From Pyrinomonadaceae bacterium (lineage in GTDB: Bacteria > Acidobacteriota > Blastocatellia > Pyrinomonadales > Pyrinomonadaceae): a stretch of DNA of 7,809 nucleotides. Positions 1 to 6,018 of this stretch are shown here, in pieces (within the stretch, counting starts at the first letter, position 1; the number at the start of each line of letters is the position of its first letter). The stretch lies in contig JAICPV010000086.1 in assembly GCA_025929655.1 (NCBI GenBank), positions 1 through 7,809 of the forward strand, written 5' to 3'. The position numbers and the translations under genes are program-made. The notes under the pieces were generated by a model that searched no databases, was not told where the DNA came from, and saw only the letters and a program-made list of their open reading frames with translations.

Positions 1-1104
1 AGCAGCGCTCACCAGACCGACCGCGGCCAGGACCGACGCCGTCAGGGAAACTACGCCCAGCCATCGCCACGGAAACTGCACTTTCTGCAGAAGCGGGAAA
101 TTATCCCAGATCACCGCGGACAACGGCGTTGTCATCGCGATCGCGAGGCCAAAAACTATCAAGACTGGAAGGAGTGCCGGCCTGAGGTCGAGCCGGCGAA
201 AGAAATACACCAGGGCCGGCGTGCAGATCAGCAGCGTGACGGCGAGAACAATGTCGCCGAACCACAGCGCGAGTTCGTCATCAAGAAACTCAGTGAATGT
301 TCGAATCGAGAATAGGTAGTTTTCCGAGTAGGACCAGGTTTTTGCGAAGTATTGCGGGGCGGAGTGTTTTACCCAGCTCATCTCCGCCAACATGCGGACC
401 CAATAAAACGAACTCATCCCAATCCCGGCGATCACCGATACCGCGAGTTTCGCGATCGGCCGGCCGCTGTGCCGGTCGAGCATCGTAACGGCGTAGACGG
501 CCAGTGCCATGGAGCCGATGATCGTCAACGGCAGGTGGGTAACGATCAGGAATGTAATTGATACTGCGAGCCCGACCGAATCGATAAGCCGGCCGCGTTT
601 TATCACGCGGTTTGTAAATAGAAAGCAAAACGGCAAAACGGCACTTGCGGTAAATTGCGCGAATAAAAAATTGTTGTAGATCTCGTTCAGATGAAACGGC
701 ATTAGCGTGAATAAGGCCGCTGCAATAGTCGCCGTTTTTGGCGAAAAGGACTCGCTCACCCACAGGTACACGCCGATCGCACCCGTGAGAAAGATCAAAA
801 AGAAAACGATGAAGCTCGCGCTGTACCAACTGCCGAAAACAAAATATGCGAAAGCGAGCAGATAATATGCCGCAGGCGGATAAACCCTTAGCCCCACATC
901 GCCTAAGCCGTGATTCGAATTCGATGCGAAGGAGGGAAAGAGCCCGCCTTCCCGGATCGTATCAACAACCTGTTGGGCGAATTCGTAGTGCTGGACAGCA
1001 TCGTTTCCTCCGGGCACCCCAAAAGCGAGCATCGGCGCAACGGCAGCCGCAGCGAATGCCACTATTAGGAAAAAGCGAATTACTTTGTCGCGGGCCGGTA
1101 ACAT
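1..1104 (-). CDS. Multi-pass membrane protein, PTPS-related (PF10131-like) family; 3' end cut by window edge
   Basis: The frame starts at the ATG at 1104-1102 and stays open for 368 codons to position 1, so the C-terminus is missing. The protein is strongly hydrophobic: a membrane segment at about residues 9-28, then many more to the end. An extracytoplasmic-type loop holds D35 and H39 (NDAVQH), followed by FPSF and an N-G-L-G-D...YPPAAYYLL stretch at 58-83. H138, N140 and Y143 follow the third hydrophobic block, and QFPWRW lies at 343-348. Acidic residue/His near the N-terminus, YPP and a late FPWRW are the marks of the membrane family misleadingly named '6-pyruvoyl-tetrahydropterin synthase-related', which resembles GT-C glycosyltransferases. 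Inference: a lipid-linked sugar transferase or another envelope glycan enzyme; the substrate is unknown. The start is 6 bp after the preceding TPR gene, in the same frame, with no visible Shine-Dalgarno sequence, so translation probably depends on coupling. Confidence 0.85.
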   Translation of the reverse strand, partial: MLPARDKVIRFFLIVAFAAAAVAPMLAFGVPGGNDAVQHYEFAQQVVDTIREGGLFPSFASNSNHGLGDVGLRVYPPAAYYLLAFAYFVFGSWYSASFIVFFLIFLTGAIGVYLWVSESFSPKTATIAAALFTLMPFHLNEIYNNFLFAQFTASAVLPFCFLFTNRVIKRGRLIDSVGLAVSITFLIVTHLPLTIIGSMALAVYAVTMLDRHSGRPIAKLAVSVIAGIGMSSFYWVRMLAEMSWVKHSAPQYFAKTWSYSENYLFSIRTFTEFLDDELALWFGDIVLAVTLLICTPALVYFFRRLDLRPALLPVLIVFGLAIAMTTPLSAVIWDNFPLLQKVQFPWRWLGVVSLTASVLAAVGLVSAA

Positions 1105-1110
1105 TAGTCG

Positions 1111-2031
1111 CTAGAACTGCGGGATCACCGAATTTTTATCATCTACGGCAGCGATGCATGACTCGCGATGCAATACGTACGGGACACCGCTCGGATCGAC
1201 GAGCTGACCGCGATCATTCAGTTTGAAATCGTTCCCGTTTGGAAGGTTCACGTTTCGGAGGCGAGGCAATATCGAAGTAAGTGAAGACGGACAGGCCGGC
1301 TGCTGCTTCAGGATAGAATTGATCGCATCGAGCTGGTCCAATGAATCGAGCTGCATTAGCCGAAGCTCGGCGCTCTCACGGCTTTGTCGATCTTCCGCTT
1401 CGGCAAGCATCTGCGAATAAATCAGCCGGGCGGTGTCGCGGCTGCCGCCTTGGGCACGCATGGCGGCGGCCATTTGCCTGAGGAAGGGCGGAGCACCTTC
1501 AATTCTCGATCCCGCGTCATAAGTTTCAGCTGCTTTCTCGAAATTCTTCGAGTGCCAGTAGATGTAACCGAGGTATTGATGCAGGCGCCAGGCCTTTGGA
1601 TTATCTCGGATGCCTTTCTCGGTCAATCTGATAGCAAGCTCGGTGTCGATCGCCGGCAGCATCACCGCTCCATACGAATAGGCGGCCATGTAGCTCGGGT
1701 CCAGATCGGTGGCGTTGTCGAGCAAGGGATAAAGCAGCCGCGGATTCAACGAGCGCAGGTCGTCGATGTTGAGCTGCTCAGACTCGGTTCTGACGATCTT
1801 TCCGCCGATGTATTGCAGCGAGCGGATCCAATACCAATCGGCGAGCAGCCCTTCGGCGCCGAGAGCAAATCCTTTTAACCGGCGTCCCTGAAATTCAAGA
1901 TCGGAATCTTCGTAGCTTTCGGAAAGCGCTACGCGGTTCGCGTTCGCCGCATCACTCAAAAGCCCGATCAGCGGTAAGAGGACCGCGACCGCAGCCAAAG
2001 GGAGCCATGACGCGCGAAGGAACGAGATCAT
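1111..2031 (-). CDS. Membrane-anchored TPR protein of unknown function
   Basis: This 306-residue protein has one N-terminal hydrophobic segment (about 11-29) after a short basic start, so it is probably an anchor or uncleaved signal with the rest outside the cytoplasm. A conserved-looking block ADWYWIRSLQYIGG lies at 64-77. Helical repeats of TPR type follow at about 105-210; the clearest is W148-R-L-H-Q-Y-L-G-Y-I-Y-W ... F164-E-K-A-A-E-T-Y. The C-terminal part (about 243-306) holds two cysteines (C247, C292) and an LVDPSGVPYVL stretch resembling the DP-x-G-x-PY segment of pseudopilin-like proteins. The ATG overlaps the TGA of the upstream permease as ATGA, so translation is probably coupled; no separate ribosome site is visible. 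Similar TPR proteins sit beside ABC-2 permeases in envelope clusters, where a scaffold or assembly role is usual. The exact function is not recognisable here. Confidence 0.85.
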   Translation of the reverse strand: MISFLRASWLPLAAVAVLLPLIGLLSDAANANRVALSESYEDSDLEFQGRRLKGFALGAEGLLADWYWIRSLQYIGGKIVRTESEQLNIDDLRSLNPRLLYPLLDNATDLDPSYMAAYSYGAVMLPAIDTELAIRLTEKGIRDNPKAWRLHQYLGYIYWHSKNFEKAAETYDAGSRIEGAPPFLRQMAAAMRAQGGSRDTARLIYSQMLAEAEDRQSRESAELRLMQLDSLDQLDAINSILKQQPACPSSLTSILPRLRNVNLPNGNDFKLNDRGQLVDPSGVPYVLHRESCIAAVDDKNSVIPQF

Positions 2032-2828
2032 TTGAAATTTCGGCGAGAGAAGATCATGGAAGTTAGTGCGAGAAGGATGATACTGTACATGACCGCATAG
2101 ACCAGTCCATATGCGATCATCGAAGCGTTGGGAACGAGCGAATTCGCGGCTTCGGTACGGAAACTGAAAAGAGCCAGATTCGGCAGGACGTAATATATCG
2201 CTTCGAAAACGAATGCGGCTGAACGTGAATTCATCCCGGCAGCCAGCTCGCGAAGCGACGCGCTCATGTGACCGATGATGAAAACGAAAAAGGTCAACAG
2301 AGCCGAAAGAGCGGGCGTCGAAAATGACGAAAACATTGTGGCGACCGCGGTGGTGATCGTCAGTTCAACGAAGATCAGGGCGATCGCAGGCCAAATGGTT
2401 CCCGCGAGCGAACGATCGCCCACGTAAAGAAGCGCCAGGGAAACCCCGATGCCCATTACCGCGACGTTTATCAAAAGCGTCAGGCAAAGCCCGAAAAACT
2501 TGCCGATAATGAACTCGGTCCGGTTTACCGGCTTCGAAAAGATATTAAAAACGGTACGTTTCTCGATCTCTTTAGAGACCAAGCCGACGCCGACGAAGAT
2601 CGCGATGAACGTGCCGAAGATCAGCATCGCGTTGAGCCCGATGTTGACGATCGTGCGCGCCTCTTGCCCTGCGGTGAGCTCGCCTAAAAGGATGGCGCAC
2701 GCTGTAATGAGAAGAACGAAAACGACAAGGTTGTACAACACGCGGTCGCGGATCGCCTCGCGAAACGTATTCCCCGCGATAGCGAGTATGCGGCTGAACG
2801 GATTTCCTGTGGAAAGCTGTCCGGACAT
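2028..2828 (-). CDS. ABC-2 type transporter permease (NosY-like)
   Basis: This 266-residue integral membrane protein has about six predicted spans: roughly 31-49, 63-84, 112-136, 146-167, 170-188 and 236-260. The diagnostic ABC-2 stretch is the cytoplasmic segment between the second and third spans (85-110): S-K-E-I-E-K-R-T, then SKPVNRTEFIIGKF. It matches the 'E-x-E-x-G/R-T...SKP-x-x-R...GK' pattern of NosY- and GldF-like permeases and is thought to contact the ATPase subunit. The N-terminal amphipathic segment (FREAIRDRVLY) is also typical. The start has a good ribosome site, AAAGGA at 2837-2832, four bases before ATG. The stop overlaps the start of the TPR gene. No ATP-binding subunit is encoded in this window, so the partner must lie elsewhere. 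The exported substrate cannot be told from sequence; the context suggests an envelope component. Confidence 0.9.
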   Translation of the reverse strand: MSGQLSTGNPFSRILAIAGNTFREAIRDRVLYNLVVFVLLITACAILLGELTAGQEARTIVNIGLNAMLIFGTFIAIFVGVGLVSKEIEKRTVFNIFSKPVNRTEFIIGKFFGLCLTLLINVAVMGIGVSLALLYVGDRSLAGTIWPAIALIFVELTITTAVATMFSSFSTPALSALLTFFVFIIGHMSASLRELAAGMNSRSAAFVFEAIYYVLPNLALFSFRTEAANSLVPNASMIAYGLVYAVMYSIILLALTSMIFSRRNFK

Positions 2829-2929
2829 TTTTCCTTTGATCTAGTGTGAATTTGGGACGGCAGAAATGCCGCTTAATATTTTATCACGACGAAAACGCGG
2901 CGAAAACAGAAATCTAGTTCCAGGTGGGC
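2829..2929. other. Intergenic gap between ligase-like gene and permease
   Basis: This gap of about 100 bp separates the ligase-like gene from the permease. It contains an AT-rich patch (about 2873-2885) and a short perfect hairpin, CGGCA-GAAA-TGCCG as read on the plus strand (2858-2871). No U-run follows the hairpin in the minus direction, so it is not a convincing terminator. TAAAAT or TAATAT within the AT-rich patch could serve as a -10 box for the permease gene, but no -35 match lies at the right distance. Whether the permease belongs to the ligase transcript is undecided. Confidence 0.4.
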
Positions 2930-4870
2930 TCATTCCACCCGCACTTTTTCGGTGTTATAGGCGTGGATCGCGTTCTCGGGCAGAAGCTCGGGCGGCGCGG
3001 CAAAATGCGTCGGATCCGCGGTCGCCTTTAAGTGAGCATTCAGGATGCCGTCCTTGATCACGGCATACCAGCCGTTCGTCTGTCGCTCGTCGTAGTATCT
3101 CGCCAACTTTATTTGCTTGCCTGCTTCCTCCTGTTTCCCGAGCTTTTCCTGCACGACCGCGAGTCGCGCCCGGAGAAAGGACGAACGGGGAAAGATCGAG
3201 ACAGCTTCCTTAAGGGTCGTTTCCGCCGCCCCAAGATCACCCGACATTTCCTGTGCATTGGCGAGATAGGAAAAAACGACCGAAACACCAAATCCACGTC
3301 CGATCGCACGCCGGTAATGGGGAACCGCATCGGCCCAAAGTTTTTCGTGGGCGAACGCATCGGCGGCCGCAAGTTCCGCTCCGGGATTATCGGGATCGAG
3401 CGATGACGCCATCTCGAAGTATTTTGTCGCGGTCGCCAGATCTGTCGATCTCTCTCCATAAAAATGGATGTACCTGCTCCCGGCTTTGAGGGTGGAAAAT
3501 ATCAGCAGCAAAGCCGCGACGCCGAGAGAAAGCTGCTTGATCAGGTTACGGTTATGAGAATTGCCGATCTCCATTCGCCGGCGTTTCCTTTGGGCCAACG
3601 CAAGCGTTAACCCAAGGATGATAAAGAACACTATGCCGTTCTGATACGCCCGGAACGAAAATGAGGATACCAGAGAACTGATGGCAAACGCGGCGATTCC
3701 AGCGACCCCGCCAAAAAACATCGGGGACAAACCGCCGCACCTGCGATAGACCGCAGTACCTAAGAAAAACACAGTCGCGAAGACGAATGCCCCGAAGATG
3801 GTTATTCCAACCAGGCCAAGCTCCGCAAATATCTGCAGCGGCTCGTTGTGAGCACGCTCGAAGACATAGTATTCACCAATGGAAGCATCGGCGTCCTCTT
3901 GGTTGGTTTCGGCGAGGGATGAACGCGACGAATTGAATTCCAAACCGAAGTTGTCCGCCCCCACGCCGGAGATCGGATTAAATACGATCATTTCACCCGC
4001 GACGCGCCACGTAAATTTGCGCATACTAGAGGTGGAACGCGTGGCGTCCGCGCTCCCGGAAATGTAGTTGACGGTGGAGGGGACGGTGGTCAGGTTTGAG
4101 ATTCCGAACTGGAATACGACGGTTACGAGCGTCCAAACGGACGCTGCGATCAGTACCTTTCGAAATTGATCGCGTTTGAATAAAACAAGAAAAACGAAAA
4201 GCAAAAGAAATCCTGCAACGCCTGCCAGAAACGCGCCCTTCGACAAGGACAACATCACACCCGCCCAGGCCACCGAACCTATCATGAGAGCTGCCGCAAA
4301 TTTCTGCCGGCTCCGCATAACGATGGCGGCCGAAAACAGTACCGGCGCGATGACCGCAAGCATCTCCGCGAATTTCGCGTAGCGAATTCGAAGCGTCCCT
4401 TCCTGCGAGCTGAAATCCTGGATCGTTAGAAAATCGAAGGCAGCCAATGTTCCGATCAGGATGGCCGACGTCCCGAGTGCTAAAAGTAGCGAGGATGTGC
4501 CATTGCGAATCGACGCAATAACGAATGCGAATAGGAAAACGATCGTGTAGTTCGCCCAAAGAAGCGTGTGGTGTGCTGCCGCAGTCGGAGATTCAGACCA
4601 CGCGGCCGAGGCTGCACTCCACGCGCAGAATCCTACCACGAGGACGGCGATGATCCGGACGTTCCGATCTGCGAATGCATTCGACAGGACCGCACGAAAG
4701 GACTGTGATCCAAAGGCGGTGAGAACAAATACGATCAGGAACGCGGAAAACAGCAACTCGACAAGCCATGGTATCGAAGAAATATTCGCCGGACGGGGAA
4801 GGCTAAAGAGCGGGCTGATCAATATGATACCAAGCAGGGCTGGAGCCCATTTGCGAAGCAGGGGAAGCAT
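2930..4870 (-). CDS. O-antigen ligase / Wzy_C-family membrane protein with C-terminal TPR region
   Basis: This 646-residue protein has about ten to twelve membrane spans up to residue 460, then a soluble C-terminal region. The Wzy_C (PF04932) signature is clear: the S210-K-G segment corresponds to the S-R-G of ligases, the large loop carries FTWRVAGEMIVFNPISGVGADNF (288-308 core, R289), and the catalytic-type HNE motif is at 341-343 in ERAHNEPLQIFAELGL. The family joins a lipid-linked glycan to lipid A core, to another glycan unit or to a protein such as pilin, on the outer face of the inner membrane. Residues about 475-595 form two or three TPR-like helix pairs (for example FEMASSLDPDNPGAELAAADAF), a common extension in this family. 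The ATG at 4870 is the only reasonable start: the frame is open upstream only to 4921, with no other start codon and a poor ribosome site. The gene lies directly downstream of the pilin terminator. Its acceptor (LPS, exopolysaccharide or pilin) cannot be fixed from sequence. Confidence 0.9.
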   Translation of the reverse strand: MLPLLRKWAPALLGIILISPLFSLPRPANISSIPWLVELLFSAFLIVFVLTAFGSQSFRAVLSNAFADRNVRIIAVLVVGFCAWSAASAAWSESPTAAAHHTLLWANYTIVFLFAFVIASIRNGTSSLLLALGTSAILIGTLAAFDFLTIQDFSSQEGTLRIRYAKFAEMLAVIAPVLFSAAIVMRSRQKFAAALMIGSVAWAGVMLSLSKGAFLAGVAGFLLLFVFLVLFKRDQFRKVLIAASVWTLVTVVFQFGISNLTTVPSTVNYISGSADATRSTSSMRKFTWRVAGEMIVFNPISGVGADNFGLEFNSSRSSLAETNQEDADASIGEYYVFERAHNEPLQIFAELGLVGITIFGAFVFATVFFLGTAVYRRCGGLSPMFFGGVAGIAAFAISSLVSSFSFRAYQNGIVFFIILGLTLALAQRKRRRMEIGNSHNRNLIKQLSLGVAALLLIFSTLKAGSRYIHFYGERSTDLATATKYFEMASSLDPDNPGAELAAADAFAHEKLWADAVPHYRRAIGRGFGVSVVFSYLANAQEMSGDLGAAETTLKEAVSIFPRSSFLRARLAVVQEKLGKQEEAGKQIKLARYYDERQTNGWYAVIKDGILNAHLKATADPTHFAAPPELLPENAIHAYNTEKVRVE

Positions 4871-4920
4871 ATGTTGGAGTCGCGGAAGCGGGGTGCGCGT
4901 TCGGAACGAACTGCTTTTCT

Positions 4921-4926
4921 ATTGTA
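4921..4926 (-). promoter_or_regulatory. Candidate -10 box for the ligase-like gene
   Basis: TACAAT on the minus strand (five of six matches to TATAAT) lies just after the pilin terminator and about 50 bases before the ligase-like ATG. A new promoter is needed here if the terminator is efficient, and this is the best candidate. No recognisable -35 box precedes it at 16-18 bases, since that space is taken up by the terminator T-run, so support is weak. Confidence 0.3.
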
Positions 4927-4932
4927 ACCCAG

Positions 4933-4972
4933 TTAAAAAGAAAAAGGGCAGGGAACTTTTCATTCCCTGCCC
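4933..4972 (-). terminator. Intrinsic terminator of the pilin gene
   Basis: A perfect 10-bp inverted repeat, GGGCAGGGAA with TTCCCTGCCC (4946-4955 and 4963-4972), encloses a 7-base loop. In the minus direction it is followed at once by TTTTTCTTTTT (4945-4935). It begins 23 bases after the pilin stop codon. Stem strength and the U-run are textbook for Rho-independent termination. It separates the highly expressed pilin message from the downstream envelope genes. Confidence 0.93.
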
Positions 4973-4995
4973 AGTCCAAAGAATAGTTGCTGTTA

Positions 4996-5499
4996 TTAGT
5001 TCGACAACGGCGTACCGTTACCAACTGCTGTAGCGTCAGCAAAATGAGCGGTCAAAACCGTATCAGCCATGATGACGCCCGCGGTCGCGATACCGAACCG
5101 GCGTGTACCGGTCATCGTCAAGCCACTCGTCGAGGTCGGAAGAGCCGAGAAGTAGAACGTCGCAGGCTCGGTAGCTGTAGCTGCCGTGCGGCCGCCCTCG
5201 AAGTCGTAGTTGCTCTTTTGTCCGGAACCGAGGACGCTGTCAACCAGGTTAACACCCGAGAGAACCGTTCCCCAGTCTGCGGTGTTGTTGCCAACTGCGC
5301 CGGCAAACTGTCCGTTACCGGAAGTGGCTGCATATGTCATGTTCGCGCCATGAAGTGTGCGAAGTGAAGAAATAGCGGAACCTTCGTTAGCCGAGCGGCG
5401 TGCCGCCAGGAGGTTCGGGATAGCGATCGCAGCGATGATACCAATGATGACCACGACGATCAGAAGTTCGATAAGCGAGAAACCTTTCTGATTTTTCAT
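4996..5499 (-). CDS. Type IV pilin / major pseudopilin-like prepilin
   Basis: This 167-residue prepilin has a short class III leader, MKNQKG, with cleavage expected between G6 and F7. Mature residue 5 is glutamate (E11), as needed for subunit assembly. The hydrophobic helix covers about 8-28, followed by IPNLLAARRSANEGSAISSLRTLHGA, a pattern common in acidobacterial and deltaproteobacterial pilins. The prepilin peptidase would cut and N-methylate it before assembly by a type IV pilus or type II secretion machine encoded elsewhere. The globular part is rich in Ala, Thr, Ser and Gly and has no cysteine, so it lacks the disulfide-bounded D-region of Pseudomonas PilA. GTRRFGIATAGVIMAD (131-146) matches the 'GtRsF...G.i' end of such pilins, and the chain ends PLSN. 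Location after pilS/pilR-like genes, with a sigma-54 promoter and its own terminator, favours a major, regulated pilin over a minor pseudopilin. pilA is the likely equivalent, but GspG-type use cannot be excluded. Confidence 0.93.
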   Translation of the reverse strand: MKNQKGFSLIELLIVVVIIGIIAAIAIPNLLAARRSANEGSAISSLRTLHGANMTYAATSGNGQFAGAVGNNTADWGTVLSGVNLVDSVLGSGQKSNYDFEGGRTAATATEPATFYFSALPTSTSGLTMTGTRRFGIATAGVIMADTVLTAHFADATAVGNGTPLSN

Positions 5500-5512
5500 T
5501 CTAGTTCACAAT

Positions 5513-5518
5513 CTCCTA
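5513..5518 (-). promoter_or_regulatory. Ribosome binding site of the pilin gene, unusually far from ATG
   Basis: TAGGAG (5518-5513) is the only strong Shine-Dalgarno match before the pilin. It is separated from the ATG by 13 bases, against the usual 5-9. A GTG closer to it opens a frame of only two codons (GTG AAC TAG), so it is not the start. The MKNQKGFSLIEL leader fixes the ATG at 5499. Confidence 0.6.
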
Positions 5519-5567
5519 AAGTTTTTGGTGAAAGACGAAATCTACCTTTCCCAGGCACCCTATCCTT

Positions 5568-5583
5568 TACAAGACCCGTGCCA
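5568..5583 (-). promoter_or_regulatory. Sigma-54 (RpoN) promoter of the pilin gene
   Basis: Reading the minus strand from 5583, TGGCACGGGTCTTGTA fits the sigma-54 consensus TGGCACG-N4-TTGCW at every defined position except one (TTGT for TTGC in the -12 element). The GG of the -24 box and the spacing are correct. Transcription would start near 5557, giving a leader of about 57 bases with the ribosome site in it. The preceding gene encodes a sigma-54 activator of PilR type, and pilin genes are classic PilR/sigma-54 targets, so context agrees with the match. Confidence 0.8.
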
Positions 5584-5724
5584 CAGCCTTCCTGGGGAAA
5601 ACAAGAAGGTGTAATTTAAGTCGATAAAGGGGTTAGCTGCAGAAAATGCGTCCTTTTCATATAACTTCCTCAAATATCGAACGGGGTCGCGTGCCGTTAA
5701 TAACAGAATTTGGTAAGAAACCGC

Positions 5725-5739
5725 TGACAAAAAGTGTCA
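5725..5739. promoter_or_regulatory. Candidate upstream activator (PilR-like) binding dyad
   Basis: TGACA-AAAAG-TGTCA is a perfect 5-bp inverted repeat around a 5-base centre. It lies about 142 bp upstream of the -24 box and about 175 bp upstream of the predicted start, the usual range for enhancers bound by sigma-54 activators. The TGTC half-site resembles the (C/G)TGTC half-sites described for Pseudomonas PilR. That this site binds the neighbouring regulator is inferred. On the minus strand it also contains TTGACA (5740-5735), which would match a -35 box, but no good -10 follows. Confidence 0.5.
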
Positions 5740-6018
5740 AAGACCTCGGTAGCTTGGATTCGGCATGCGGAAGATTACAGCGGACCTCGATTACCTGCGG
5801 CGGTCTTGCGGCGAAGGCCAGCGAAACGGCGTCAAACGAAACTTACAGCAGTGGTTAAGCGAGGTGGTGTCCGCCGAATTCGCGGCAAATTAGAATTTGG
5901 ACGAGATGTGGATGTTTGGGCTGCTCGGGAGGAGCGTATCAGGTAGATCTCGATCCTAACAACCGTCGAAGCAGCGGAAGCGTCATCCGACAAGATGTTT
6001 TAAGAAGAACTTGCGATC

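Larger units (their letters stand above)
5500..6018. other. Non-coding regulatory region between regulator and pilin
   Basis: This stretch of about 520 bp carries no convincing gene on either strand. The short frames present lack family resemblance, and the plus-strand ones overlap the regulator antisense. Its pilin-proximal half holds the ribosome site, sigma-54 promoter and dyad listed separately. The half next to the regulator (about 5750-6018) shows no clear terminator for the regulator gene and nothing else I can name. The length is large compared with the other gaps here, which fits long-range activation. Confidence 0.7.

Noticed and set aside
290..829. 179-codon open frame on the minus strand
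   Set aside because: It lies wholly within the membrane protein gene in another frame. Its product is Arg/Asp/His-rich with no family features, while the 368-codon frame gives a clear membrane family.
846..1878. Plus-strand frames opposite the membrane enzyme and TPR genes
   Set aside because: Antisense shadows with low-complexity basic products; the minus-strand genes explain the codon structure.
2858..2871. CGGCA-GAAA-TGCCG hairpin as a terminator
   Set aside because: The stem is only 5 bp and no T-run follows in the minus direction; the plus side has no gene to terminate.
2921..2941. Possible hairpin across the ligase-like gene stop codon (GGTGG/CCACC)
   Set aside because: Only five to seven pairs with a wobble and no U-run after it; not enough for a terminator or attenuator.
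4026..4559. 177-codon open frame inside the ligase-like gene, minus strand
   Set aside because: Arg/His-rich out-of-frame shadow of a well-supported Wzy_C gene; no start site or family resemblance.
5616..5660. 14-codon minus-strand frame (MKRTHFLQLTPLST) after a GAGGAAG ribosome-like site
   Set aside because: It lies upstream of the predicted sigma-54 start, so it would not be in the pilin message. It is too short to support without conservation data.
5735..5740. TTGACA as a sigma-70 -35 box for the pilin
   Set aside because: No acceptable -10 hexamer at 16-18 bases; the hexamer is better explained as half of the TGACA/TGTCA dyad.
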